Positions 24,411 to 34,406 of a stretch of DNA of 64,000 nt are shown piece by piece. Every line of letters starts with the position of its first letter. The first letter of the stretch is position 1. Under the pieces are notes generated by a model, which saw only the letters and a program-made list of their open reading frames with translations, did no database searches and was not told where the DNA came from. The DNA is from Aplidium turbinatum (lineage: Eukaryota > Chordata > Ascidiacea > Aplousobranchia > Polyclinidae): assembly GCA_918807975.1 (NCBI GenBank), contig OU964925.1, positions 30,911,608 through 30,975,607 on the forward strand, written 5' to 3'. A program made the translations under genes and the position numbers.

Positions 24411-25520
24411 TAGTGTTGGGCGATATATCGAATTTTCGATACGATACGATATCTTTTCCATATCGATATTTATTTCAATATCGTTCGATATTTTAACTAT
24501 TACAGCCCTAACTCGTAATTGCAAACCCCAACAAAAACATTGCCGAGGCCAAACGGCAAAAGTTGAAATTGCCTCGGCAATTGCTTTGAACGTTTATTAC
24601 GAAAAAAATTGTACCAAAACATGTAAAACGAGAAGCGAAAAATATACTAGAGTAGTATATCACGATCGCACAAAAGTAATACCAAAAGTAGCGATAAAGC
24701 GAACAACACGATACGCACGCTGTTATAGTAATTCACGTTGAATAACTCACGGGGAGGAAAAGTAAGTTAATTTTGGGTTGATTCAACGTTCGAGTTAGCA
24801 CAAATCGATTTAATTTTACCGGCGGGTTATATTGCGTAACAACAATGCCCAACAAGAAATTTACGTTTGTTTATATTAATTCGACATCCAACGACGTTGA
24901 ATTATCATAAAATAACGTTAATTGCTCAACCAAGTACCGGTAACAAATTACTAGCTCCCTGAGAGAAGATTGCCTCGATTTACGTATACACTAAAATAAT
25001 TTCGGCACAATTGGGATACTGCGAGCAACACAAAGTCTGTTTGATGAAGAACTAAATGTCAGAATCGGAATCATCAGATGCTGTATCGGAGGATGAGGTT
25101 GTCGTGTCATTACTGAAATCGGACACATCAAAAAGCTCATCACTTGGCTGTAAATCTACACTGTCTTTGCCGTTCGCAATGAAGCGTCCACGTTTTGCCG
25201 CTTTCGTGCTTTGAAACCAATCCACACGCCTCTTTCGCAGAGCTCCATCAGGATGTTGACTAAGGAGCAAATCTATGGCTGTGGCATAACGACTGGGAGG
25301 AATGTCTAACCCTAACCTTACAAGCGCTCGTGTGGCTTCGGCATTTTTATTGCCGACGCTAATGCGCCATTCATGCATCTGCGTCGGCAATTGCCGGCAC
25401 TAATTTCGAAGACTGAGAAACTCTTTCTCAATTAGAACAAAAATATCGAAAAGTATCGAAATATCGAGTATTTTTTCAGATATCGTATCGTTTTGTTTTT
25501 TTCAATATCGCCCAACACTA
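24411..25520. mobile_element. Nested element with TAGTGTTGGGCGATAT ends
   Basis: TAGTGTTGGGCGATAT is the inverted terminal repeat. The flanks GTACCCGA and GTACCCAA form an 8-bp duplication with one difference. The subterminal parts are rich in atcgatat motifs. It contains a minus-strand frame (25052-25390) and the repeat shared with 15238-15735. Confidence 0.85.
25052..25390 (-). CDS. Transposon-borne frame of unknown function, 112 codons
   Basis: It reads MHEWRISVGNKNAEATRALV, then DIPPSRYATAIDLLLSQHPD, and ends in an acidic Ser/Asp-rich tail. The composition looks like the C-terminal part of a real protein, probably from this element's own transposase. I do not recognise the family. The related repeat at 15238 preserves only the end of the region. 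Confidence 0.4.
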   Translation of the reverse strand: MPTQMHEWRISVGNKNAEATRALVRLGLDIPPSRYATAIDLLLSQHPDGALRKRRVDWFQSTKAAKRGRFIANGKDSVDLQPSDELFDVSDFSNDTTTSSSDTASDDSDSDI

Positions 25521-25775
25521 GTACCCAATAATTTTCAAAAAAAAATTCTAAAAAATCACCGAATAGGGCTCTCACCAAAAAAGGCTCTCACCGAATCGGA
25601 CTCACCGAATAGTAGCAGACCCGTGTGCTGCACACTAATATTAGTATGTTCAGTTGCGTTGACATGGGGTACTTTTGTACCCGCGATGATTTTTGAGACC
25701 CGTAAACTTAAAGAAATCACCCCATATTCTTTGAAGATACGTTAGTGCTTTTTTCTTAAATTTTTTTTATTTGGG

Positions 25776-26639
25776 ACCTGATATTTACATTGGCACCGGA
25801 CCTAAATTAGGCTGTCCTCTCAACGGCCCTTAGTATACTACTGCACTGACAAAGCCTTTTGGTCGAAGTGTTGTGCCATGCAGTTATCGTAACATGTTAC
25901 TTTTTAGTTTGCATATTTGTTAATATTGGTTAAGGAAAATTAACTGTTGCTTTTTAAGACATGGCTAGGTTTGCGGAAGTAGTGTTGCCAGATAAGGAAT
26001 TCTGCCCAAATTTGAGAAAACTAAGTCGTTGAAGATAAAAACTTTTAATTGGGGAATTTTTGAATTCCTGGCCAGAGAGCAAAACCCTAGCTTTAATGTT
26101 AACCCTAAATTAACTCTCACCCTAACTCTGATAACACCTATAATGAAACAAAGCTCTTTAATGGCAACCAGCGCCATAAAGATAGCCACTTACTACTTTT
26201 TAGCGGTCTGTTATTTTTTGCTCATCTCTACTTAACTTTAATTTTAAGGGATTTTTATCACATTTTCTTAAAAAACAGTTACATAATGCCATGTGGCAGG
26301 ATTGAAATTGCAAACGTAAACAAAAGCAGCTTTTCCGGCTACTTCACTCTTGGTTTTGCTATGCATCACAGTGTCATTTAGGCTACTGTGCAAAATCCAC
26401 CTTTTTGTAAAATTGAGAAGTGGTAACCAATGAAGTTGCATTTTGATAAGTAAAACAGGTTATTATGATGAGATGTAAATTTTTAAAAAATGCTTTAAAC
26501 AATTTTTTTAAGCCAGTTGAAGCACTTAATTGGTTAAATTAAAACCGTTTTTGATGTGATGTCACATTGCAAGAACAACTTTGAAAACACAAAAAAGCTT
26601 ATTGCAGGAAAACTATTTTAAATTTATTGTGTCGTAAAC
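25776..26639. other. No gene recognised
   Basis: This is AT-rich sequence. A short stretch (26085-26130) has scattered CCCTAA units (taaccctaaatt and ccctaactct) resembling degenerate telomere-like repeats. Nothing else was recognised. Confidence 0.4.
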
Positions 26640-27000
26640 AAAAACTTCTATGGATAACGCTCTAAGTGATCGTCTCCTTAACTCTTTGCAAAAAGAATTT
26701 AGTGCACATTTGGTTGCCCTGCAAACGTCGTTTGATGGTTATTTTAGTTTGGAACACTTGTTGCAAACAGTTGAAACATTGGTTAAAAACCAATTCCTTT
26801 TGGACTTGATAGAATTAGCCACGACAATCTTTGTAAAGATGATCTTGTTGATTTAAAATTGAAGGAATCAACCTATGAGGACTGCAGTTTCATTCCAAAT
26901 CAGTGGAGGAGTTTTGGTACTATTTTGATGTTTTGGCTAAGCAAGTGTTTGGTGTGTTATCACCACATACCTTTGCGAAGCCAAAGTCTCAGATTTTTTC
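26640..27000 (+). mobile_element. hAT-transposase-like coding remnant
   Basis: The frame opens MDNALSDRLLNSLQKEF, then LVALQTSFDGYFSLEHLL and LLDLIELA, resembling the pre-dimerisation region of hAT-derived proteins (EF..F...F..F.....V..LQLELIELQ). A shift of frame near 26830 continues with DDLVDLKLKESTYED. The fragment is decayed and has no recognisable ends. Confidence 0.4.
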
Positions 27001-27714
27001 TTCCCGTTTTCTTGCACCTAGATTTTTTTGATAGATGTATCAGCTTTTTGTTATTTTTGGTAGCCTCGCTGGCATCTGGAAATTCTTCATGATTCCTCAG
27101 TAGGCGATCATCATGTAATTGACTCATAGTGAGAACTTTTTATTCTCCCAATAACAAAGTTTGTTTGCAAGGTTAATTCTGGCAATTTCACATACTTTTA
27201 GGGACTCTGAATCACCAACTTAAGCCTGGTCTATGAGAATCATAGAATAAAGTGACGGACCAGGCCAAGGCTTGGTTAAACGCAGGCTAGTCAATAGATA
27301 AATGAAATATCGCACTAAGATTGTTTGAAACGTTTTATAAAACGTGGAAGCATGCCCACACCTGTGATAGGGAAATTAGCTTTCATAATGCTTTGTTTTT
27401 TATTATGTGCCACTATTTCTTAAGCTTTCATTTTTTCATAATATGTTCAAGCACCTCTAAGCAGCAAGTGTCGTACAGTGGCAGTACATTAGGCTCTAAA
27501 TTGTAGGGTCTAGTGTTATATTCCTCATCCAAGATTGTGTCCAAGAGGAAGATATATGCTGTTTGCTCTCTTTATACTTAAAAAGATTAATGCCCCAATG
27601 TATTTGCCGTTTCTTGTAGCCTGTATTAAGATGTCTTATAATTATTTGCAACTGGACTATGTAAGCAATGACAAATAGTTTACAAGTTGACATGAACAAA
27701 TATGAGAATAATAT
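27001..27714. other. Upstream region of ABCF1, no gene recognised
   Basis: This is AT-rich unique-looking sequence with no supported frame. The promoter and any 5' UTR exon of ABCF1 should be here or in block A, but no core motif can be defended. Confidence 0.4.
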
Positions 27715-27729
27715 TTTGTTGCTTTACAG
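27715..27729 (+). promoter_or_regulatory. Candidate splice acceptor before ABCF1
   Basis: The pyrimidine-rich ttgttgctttacag ends 39 bases before the ABCF1 start codon. It would serve either a 5' UTR intron or spliced-leader trans-splicing if this organism uses it. This is inference from the motif and position only. Confidence 0.45.
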
Positions 27730-27768
27730 GTTGTGTAAATTTTATTGTTAAGTTACTGTAATCACAAA

Positions 27769-29907
27769 ATGCCAAAAAAAGTGAAAACTGAAGTTTCTGG
27801 TAATGATGAAGCGAAGTCTGAAAAAAGAAATAAAAAGAAAAAAAGTTCTAAACGAGCCTTTTTTGATGAACTTGGAGGTATGGAAGAAGAGGTACCGGAA
27901 ATGGAGGCCAATGCCAATTTAAAAAAAGAAAAGAAAAAGCTTAACAAAGAAATGGATAAAATGTCAGTAAAAGAAAATGATGCAGAAGAATGTGGCGAAA
28001 TTAATGGAAAGGAAACTGAAAACGCTGAGCAGAAAGAATTGGTGCAAGATTTTTCACATGAAGATGGTCCTGTTGCAGAAACGTTTGCTCTTGATGAAGA
28101 ATTAATGAAAGGTATGACAAGAAAAGAGAGGAAAAAATATGAAAAAGAAATGAAGTTCAAAAAACAAATGGCTGAGATGGAAACAGCTCGAGCTAATGAT
28201 GAATTGAGCAACTTCAGTGTGTCTCAACAGGCATCCACAAAAGCCAACACATATGAAAACACAATGGATATTAAGGTAGAAGGCTTTTCAATAGCAGCCA
28301 AAGGAAAAGACCTGTTGAAAAATGCAGATTTAACTATAGTGGCAGGAAGAAGATATGGGTTAGTTGGTCCAAACGGAAAAGGTAAAACAACATTGCTTCG
28401 TCATATTGCTGCTCGGAAGTTGGCCATTCCACCACACATTGATGTATTGTATTGTGAGCAGGAAGTTGTGGCTGATCAGACTTCTGCTATAAATTCTGTG
28501 ATTAATGCTGATACAGAACGACTCCGACTTTTAAAGAAGGAAAAGGAGTTGATAGCTCGACAGGAGCAAGGAGATTTGACTATTCAAGAAGAGTTAAAAA
28601 AAGTTTATGAAGACATGGATGCTCATGGAGTAGCATCTGCGGAGCCTAGAGCAAGAAGGATACTTGCTGGTTTAGGATTTACTGTTTCCATGCAAGGTCG
28701 TGCAACGCAGGATTTCTCAGGAGGTTGGAGAATGAGAGTATCGCTCGCCAGAGCATTGTTTCTTGAGCCAACTCTATTGTTGCTTGATGAACCGACCAAT
28801 CATCTTGACCTGAATGCTGTTATCTGGCTTAACAATTATCTTCAAAATTGGAAAAAGACCCTTTTAGTTGTTTCTCATGACCAGTCTTTTCTAGATGATG
28901 TTTGTACCGATGTTATTCATTTGGATAGCTTAAAACTGTATTTTTATCGTGGTAACTTTGCTCAGTTTAAAATCATGTACCAGCAGAGATTGCGAGAACG
29001 CGTAAAAGAGTATGAAAAACAAGAAAAACGGATAAAAGAATTAAAATCTCAGGGAAGTTCTAAAAAAGTTGCTGAGAAAAAAACTAAAGAAGCGTTAACA
29101 AGGAAACAACAAAAAGGACAGCGAAGAGGAGCAGCTGTGATGGAGGAAAGTGTTGAAACAAAACAAGAATTAATAGAAAAGCCACGAGAATATGTTGTTA
29201 AGTTTTCATTTCCTGATCCACCATCTCTTAGTCCTCCTATCATGGGCTTATACAATGTTGATTTTGGATATCCCAATCAACCTTTTCTTTTTAAAGGTGT
29301 TGAGTTCGGTTTGGACATGGATTCTAGAGTTGCAATTGTTGGACCCAATGGAGTGGGTAAATCAACTTTACTTAAATTGCTGTGTGGTTATTTAGATCCT
29401 TTATCAGGAGAATCGAAACGCAATCATCGCTTGAGGTTTGCTTACTACAGTCAGCACTCGGCAGATCAACTTGATGTTGAGAAATCTGCCACTCAATATT
29501 TGCAAAGCAAATTCAACTTCGATTACCAATCGTCCAGAAAGCGTCTCGGTTCTGTGGGCCTTGTCAGTTATGCCCATGAAATTCCCATACGAGATCTAAG
29601 CGGGGGGCAAAAAGCAAGAGTGGCACTTGCTGAGCTTGTAGCCACTGCACCTGACCTTCTGATACTAGACGAACCTACAAACAATTTAGATCTTGAATCC
29701 ATTGATGCTCTTGCGGAAGCAATTAATAATTACAAAGGAGGTGTTTTAATAGTATCGCATGACGCGAGGTTGATCACAGAAACAGACTGTACATTGTGGG
29801 TCGTCGAAAACCAAACTATCAACCAAGTAGATGGAGATTTCGATGACTACCGTCAAGAAATCTTGGAAGCTCTTGGCGAAGAAGTTGTTAAAAAAGAAGA
29901 CAAGTGA
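27769..29907 (+). CDS. ABCF1: ABCF1 (ABC50), single-exon
   Basis: ABCF1 is a soluble ABC-ATPase that binds eIF2 and ribosomes and supports translation initiation; it has two nucleotide-binding domains and no membrane part. The 712-residue frame has a Lys/Glu-rich N terminus of about 170 residues. NBD1 has Walker A GPNGKGKT (200-207), signature FSGGW (316-320) and Walker B with DEPTN (340-344). A charged linker follows, then NBD2 with GPNGVGKST (525-533), LSGGQ (610-614) and DEPTN (634-638). Runs such as [12 protein letters not shown] and DDVCTD match ABCF1 rather than ABCF2 or ABCF3. The start is the ATG at 27769 (MPKK, as in human ABCF1), because an in-frame stop lies at 27736. The N-terminal extension is shorter than the human one (845 residues in total). 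The coding region has no intron, whereas the neighbouring genes and human ABCF1 are intron-rich. All catalytic motifs are intact. Confidence 0.97.
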   Translation: MPKKVKTEVSGNDEAKSEKRNKKKKSSKRAFFDELGGMEEEVPEMEANANLKKEKKKLNKEMDKMSVKENDAEECGEINGKETENAEQKELVQDFSHEDGPVAETFALDEELMKGMTRKERKKYEKEMKFKKQMAEMETARANDELSNFSVSQQASTKANTYENTMDIKVEGFSIAAKGKDLLKNADLTIVAGRRYGLVGPNGKGKTTLLRHIAARKLAIPPHIDVLYCEQEVVADQTSAINSVINADTERLRLLKKEKELIARQEQGDLTIQEELKKVYEDMDAHGVASAEPRARRILAGLGFTVSMQGRATQDFSGGWRMRVSLARALFLEPTLLLLDEPTNHLDLNAVIWLNNYLQNWKKTLLVVSHDQSFLDDVCTDVIHLDSLKLYFYRGNFAQFKIMYQQRLRERVKEYEKQEKRIKELKSQGSSKKVAEKKTKEALTRKQQKGQRRGAAVMEESVETKQELIEKPREYVVKFSFPDPPSLSPPIMGLYNVDFGYPNQPFLFKGVEFGLDMDSRVAIVGPNGVGKSTLLKLLCGYLDPLSGESKRNHRLRFAYYSQHSADQLDVEKSATQYLQSKFNFDYQSSRKRLGSVGLVSYAHEIPIRDLSGGQKARVALAELVATAPDLLILDEPTNNLDLESIDALAEAINNYKGGVLIVSHDARLITETDCTLWVVENQTINQVDGDFDDYRQEILEALGEEVVKKEDK

Positions 29908-30029
29908 TCGTACAAAACGTGATGTATTTATGTTTCAAATTTTCTGTTTCTATCTAACTGAAAAAGGCGACGTAATAAGTCTGCAATAACGCAGTCACTT
30001 TTGCGTAATGTGATCTTATTTTTGGTGGA

Positions 30030-30190
30030 GATCTGTTGTCTGAAGCTTGCCAGCCGTTGCAACGAATGCAACGTCGGAATAAAATCAGATTATCACCTTA
30101 TACATCTTGCGGTAGTTCAGCATAATTTGCACCAGTAGAACGCATCATGTTATTTAACTAAATGCCTGGTGAAGAACCTCATTCAATATT
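30030..30190 (+). mobile_element. Solitary Penelope-like 3' end fragment just after ABCF1
   Basis: It is homologous to the outer part of the inverted repeat at 38150-39045 (acgtcggaataaaa, acatcttg, aaatgcctggtgaa, cctcattcaat). It starts about 120 bp after the ABCF1 stop codon and contains an AATAAA hexamer near 30077, which could act as the ABCF1 polyadenylation signal. Confidence 0.65.
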
Positions 30191-30955
30191 TAACAACATT
30201 TGTTTCATTCAACTTTTTAATTTTCGTTATTGACACAAAAAGTGGATGCATTGAATTTTCCTTCATAATTTGTTTGTGCAGTGTCATTGTTAAAAAATCA
30301 GATCACCACCACAGACTTAGGATTACTACACATATACCACAGCTCTAAGATTTGTTGTTGCAAGGAACTTACACTGCATTTTGAACATTGCAGCCGTTTC
30401 TAAATATTTTACAAACCGATTTGTTCTGTGCTGTTTCAAGCTCTTCTGGTATTGCTGCTTGACGCGTGCTCTGCTTCTGCCTTCCAAGGCTATCGTCTCA
30501 ATGTAAACAAACATGTTCTATTCCTCGAAGTACGGTCTAGTGTGGAGCGAAACTGGGTGACAGGCAATGGCCGGGCGCTAATGTCGCCATTAGCCTGGCC
30601 ACGTTTTACGGCTACGCTTTCAATATAATGTTATGCAATAAGTGATCCCATTTTTTAAATTTTATGAATGGTGGTGTTGGCCTTCTGATATTTACGCCGC
30701 CTGGGATGGTGTCGCAAAGAATTCGTATTTCTGACAACTATGCTTGCTGTGTAAATCTAAGCTCAAGTTGCGAAGCCAAAACTATGTCTCGCTCCGTCGA
30801 TAGAGTTTCATGTAATATTTCGGCAATGATTTATTAAATTGTTTTCTGTCGATCGTTTAGAAACAGATTGTCTTGGAAGCTGTTCAAATATTATATCGTT
30901 GTGGGACTCTGAACTGCTGAGTTTCGTTGTGTGAGTTGCAGAAGTTGTTATTTGT

Positions 30956-31541
30956 GCAATAGATTGAGTTTCGATTTTAGCAGCATGATCGTTGTTTACT
31001 TGCCGGCTACAAGACTGCCCACTGCGGAACGACGACATGTGTACCACCAAGAACTGTGTTTACAAGATCATATGTAGGGAAAGCTACATAGGCAGCACGA
31101 TCCGCCCACTCCACTCCCGCCTGAAAGAACACCTCAGCTCAGATAAAAGTTCGGATTTTGATCATCAGCAACAATGCCTCGCCAACTTTGAGTTTACAAT
31201 CATTGCCAGAGAAACGACGCGGTACTGTTGCGCTTCAAAGAAACCATTTTCATAAGTAGGCAGAGTCCAAGGATCAACAACCGAGCTGAAAGGGAAAAAC
31301 TACGTTACCTAATCTGTTAATCAACGGATTCAACAAAATTTCGCAGCAATAACGCCTAATAACATAGAACCTCAGCAGCCTCAAGAAAAACAAAAGAGCC
31401 GCACAAAACAACGACTCGCTGACTTCAACACCATTCGTTATAGCACATTAGGGAACGGTGTTCCGAATGCTAGTGCAATTCGCTATTACCACAGCGAACT
31501 CGCAGCATCAGGCTGAAACAGGTCGTTGATAACTACATTGT
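30956..31541 (+). mobile_element. 5'-truncated Penelope-like retroelement (GIY-YIG domain end)
   Basis: A 15-bp duplication GAAGTTGTTATTTGT flanks it perfectly (30941-30955 and 31542-31556), and block A at about 17000 has the matching empty site. The frame contains CTTKNCVYKIICRESYIGST then RPLHSRLKEHLSSDKSSDF, a GIY-YIG endonuclease domain with its preceding Cys cluster, and later INNRAEREKLRYLIC. The copy is broken and only 586 bp long. The family is assigned from the GIY-YIG type. Confidence 0.85.
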
Positions 31542-31709
31542 GAAGTTGTTATTTGTATTGGGAATGAAACGGCATCACATGTCATTTGAACAGCATTTTG
31601 TGTTTATGCTTGCGAAAGGTTTTGCATTGTTACATTGAAGTAGTTGTACATTTAACCTGACAACAAGTGAATTATCCTGTGAGAACTTTCGCTGAGACAT
31701 GCTCGCAAT

Positions 31710-31896
31710 CGGTGGCGTACTCGTGGGGGGGGGGGGAGGTTCATTGGGCTTCGTCTTCCGTTTTAAAGAAAAGTTTATATAATTTAATGAAGTGGAATAC
31801 TGCATTCAATATCTTTTGGCTAGCATTGTTAAAGCAAATAATAATATTGTTAAACTAAGCAATTACCAAATCCACGGATCAATGCCTCCCCCCTCT
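31710..31896. mobile_element. Small element, 187 bp, with GCTCGCAAT target duplication
   Basis: The 9-bp GCTCGCAAT is repeated at 31701-31709 and 31897-31905, and block A has a single copy at the same place. The ends are G-rich (ggtggcgtactcgtgggggg) and C-rich (gcctcccccctct), so they are inverted to each other. It is probably a non-autonomous DNA element. Confidence 0.78.
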
Positions 31897-32277
31897 GCTC
31901 GCAATGAATTCCCCATCTTGCTTCCATTGTAAAATGTGCTGCGTTGCGCAATGAGAAGAGAACCTGATTGTTGTTTGTGGCGGTATCGGGTATTGTCGCG
32001 ATTGCCTGTTTGTTAACAATGACGCTTAAATTATTAAAAACATACAATCAGTTTGGCGGCCATCAGTGATCAACGTAATTGTCTGTTGCATTACTATGTA
32101 TGTGACTTACAATATTATATGGCATTAGGATTGGCCTGAGATTAATTTTCAGTCGCGTGCAATATGGCATTGGGGAGTGACATCAGTGTGGGGTAGACAG
32201 TGGCATTAATCTTGGTCTGCGTGCAACTGTTGGTGCATAAAGGCAAGCAATAAAACAATAGTGGCTGATTCTATCTG

Positions 32278-32554
32278 TAACTAACTGCTCTAGGCTGCTG
32301 CTGAGTCGGAGTCTGCCTCGCTTTCTGACCTGGTGTTGTTCTGAAACGATCCCTGGTCCATATCCCGAAAGCCAAAACCTCAATTGCTAAAGCAACAGGG
32401 ATCAGTTGTCAGTAGATGTAACAGAAAATATATTTCGCACTTGCTAGTGCATCGTCAGTTCTGATGAAGGGCAGTTAAAGCCTACAAGTAATGTTTTAAA
32501 TAACAATACAGTGACGCAATAATGTCAAAACATGAGCGTAAATATCGAAAATAA
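32278..32554 (+). mobile_element. 277-bp insert with hammerhead-like motif
   Basis: GCTGATTCTATCTG (32264-32277) and GCTGATCCTATCTG (32555-32568) flank it, and block A has no insert, so it is probably a retroposed fragment. It contains CTGATGAAGGGC...GCCTAC near 32460, similar in layout to the Penelope-like 3' ends elsewhere in the window. Confidence 0.6.
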
Positions 32555-32586
32555 GCTGATCCTATCTGCGTGTAAGCTCTATTTTG

Positions 32587-32874
32587 CGGGTCTGCTACTA
32601 TTCGGTGAATCCGATTCGGTGAGAGCCTTTTTCGGAGAGTTCCCTATTCGGTGATGTTTTGAAATTTTTTTTTGAAAATTATTGGGTACCGTAGCCTAAT
32701 TATCATTGCCGCTTTTACATCGTTTTAACGTCGCTAAACGTTGAAATAACACCCTAACCCTAAAACGGCAATGATAATTAGGCTACGGTACCCAATAATT
32801 TAAAAAAAAAAATTCAAAAAATCACCGAAAAAGGCTCTCACCGAATAGGGAACTCACCGAAACGGGCCATTCCG
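32587..32874. mobile_element. ATTCGGTGAG-family MITE (short foldback copy)
   Basis: The 8-bp duplication CTATTTTG lies at 32579-32586 and 32875-32882. The arms ATTCGGTGAGAGCC...GTAGCCTAATTATCATTGCC fold back almost completely, with a short loop holding ccctaaccctaaaa. It is the short relative of 24092-25622, inserted independently at a different site. Confidence 0.9.
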
Positions 32875-33045
32875 CTATTTTGCAGGTTTATAATTAACGC
32901 AAGTTCATGTTGGTTTCATCAATTAGAATGTTCAGTTGCGTTGACAGTGAGTACTTTTAGACTCGTGAACTTGAAAAGACCACCACGTCTTTTTTTGGAT
33001 ATGGGCTAGTGCATTTTTCTTGTTGGTTTTGTTACCAGGTTTATA

Positions 33046-34279
33046 AGGTGATAGCCTAACTTCAACACGCTGCCTTCTCTTAGCCGATGAGTGCGGATTC
33101 AGCGCCATGTCGTGTCATAGTCTGCGATCAAGCCGATTTATGTGGATGAATTGGCTGCATTGATGATACGAAATCCCGCTTCGATTAGCCTGCGTTGTAG
33201 CTTATTTCTGTACCATTCAAGCACGCATTCGACAGTTGTAAGTAAAAGCATTTATTCCATAAAAATCACTCTTGATTTTCAGTAATTCTACATGTGAAAA
33301 ATAAATCAACAAAGAAACAGTGACTATGTAAACAGACAAGTAGTTCAACAGTGACTGATGGTGAAAGAGCATAAATACTAACAGTCTACAATCTTAGTGC
33401 GGTTGGCTGAGTGGGCCTGCGTTACTAAATACATTATTGTCATCATTAGTGCATTGATTCAGAAACAGAGAGCGTACGAATAAGCACCAGCGCAGAACAG
33501 CTTGAAATCCTAACATAGGCTACACTTGTGAGCAATGCCTTCACGGTATTATTTTGATCAAGACTTAACTTTCAACTGTTTCTTATTGAAACAAGCAACT
33601 AACCATTTAGCTGATGGTAGATTTGGTCAAGGAATGTTTCATGTTGGAATAAAATTTGGGGATGGAAACAACCGGAGAACAGATCGATGAAAGAACTTGC
33701 CAATAGAAATCATTGACAATTTTTTTTGTCGTCTTCAGGCTTACACCCGGTGGTTGAAGATTAAGTTGACAGACAATCTTCGTGTCCACCATCAGGCATG
33801 CCTTTAAGTGTCCTGCCAAAGACACAGTCGCATGCTCTTGAGCAGTGTCGAATCGGCGCCCTTTCGATTGCCGTTCCAGGGCTCTCACTACTCGGGTGTA
33901 AGCTGATACGACAAACAAACTACACGGCTATGCAGCCGACATTGACAAATTGATAGGCTTGAATATGGAACTCAGAATAATCTCTTTCTTACGGTACATT
34001 CCAGCATTATCAACAGGGACTTAAAATTGACCATATTTCTATGTTCCAATATACAGTACAATTAGCTTGGGCGGCAGATAGGTTGTGGTTATACACGAGA
34101 GCTTGTGTCAAAGCTTGTTTGGAATTTCTTTCCAAAGAACTTTGCGGCAATGGAAAGATCCAGAATCACAAGCTACCTTTGTTATATTTCGCTATATCGT
34201 CTTTGATAGAATAAATCATCCAATGTCTTTTGGTAATGGTTTTCTTGGGCCATGCAATCTCATCAACGTTTTTTATGGT
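33046..34279. other. Intergenic/3' UTR region of the SLC8 gene
   Basis: No gene was recognised. The sequence immediately below 34280 is the 3' UTR side of the exchanger (transcribed toward lower coordinates). The frame at 33607-33918 (minus) matches nothing I know. Confidence 0.4.
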
Positions 34280-34406
34280 TCAAAAATAGCCATGCGCTTT
34301 CAGGGATGAAATGAGAATAAACGCAAACCACATTACAAAAAGGCCAGTTCCACAAATCCACTTAATTAATACGTTTCCACCTAATTCTCCACCAAGAATA
34401 AATCTC
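34280..34406 (-). CDS. SLC8A: NCX exon 17 (C terminus, stop)
   Basis: The exon has acceptor tatttttacag. It reads [11 protein letters not shown], then the last membrane segment [20 protein letters not shown] and GYF with a TGA stop at 34282-34280. It corresponds to RRRPEIGGELGG...LWLLYI in NCX1. Confidence 0.95.

Larger units (their letters stand above)
24092..25622. mobile_element. ATTCGGTGAG-family element (long copy) with nested insertion
   Basis: The ends carry tandem ATTCGGTGAG/CGGTGAGAGCC motifs. The 8-bp duplication GTGTGCTG lies at 24084-24091 and 25623-25630. A 288-bp relative is at 32587-32874. The interior holds a G/T-rich array and another complete element (24411-25520). Confidence 0.88.
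16433..25775 (+). repeat. Block A: direct duplicate of block B, expanded by nested insertions
   Basis: Stretches of block A align in order and orientation with block B (30191-33045). Examples are 16505-16870 with 30280-30640, 17310-17407 with 31600-31695, 19920-20052 with 31690-31995, 23770-23960 with 32080-32270, and 25630-25770 with 32925-33045. The core without insertions is roughly 1.5-1.8 kb. Block A has gained a LINE, a long-TIR element and several hAT-like elements. I see no terminal repeats on the core, so it could be an old segmental duplication or an unrecognised repeat. Confidence 0.85.
30191..33045 (+). repeat. Block B: direct duplicate of block A, downstream of ABCF1
   Basis: It matches block A in order and orientation over at least five separated stretches. 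It has its own insertions, absent from A: a Penelope-like fragment (30956-31541), a 187-bp element (31710-31896), a 277-bp insert (32278-32554) and an ATTCGGTGAG MITE (32587-32874). Confidence 0.85.

Noticed and set aside
24233-24496. 87-codon Gly/Phe-rich frame
   Set aside because: It is produced by the G/T-rich array, with no evidence of coding.
27762-28211. 149-codon minus-strand frame
   Set aside because: It is the antisense shadow of the Lys/Glu-rich N terminus of ABCF1.
33607-33918. 103-codon minus-strand frame downstream of NCX
   Set aside because: No family is recognised and there is no splice or start context. It is probably chance.
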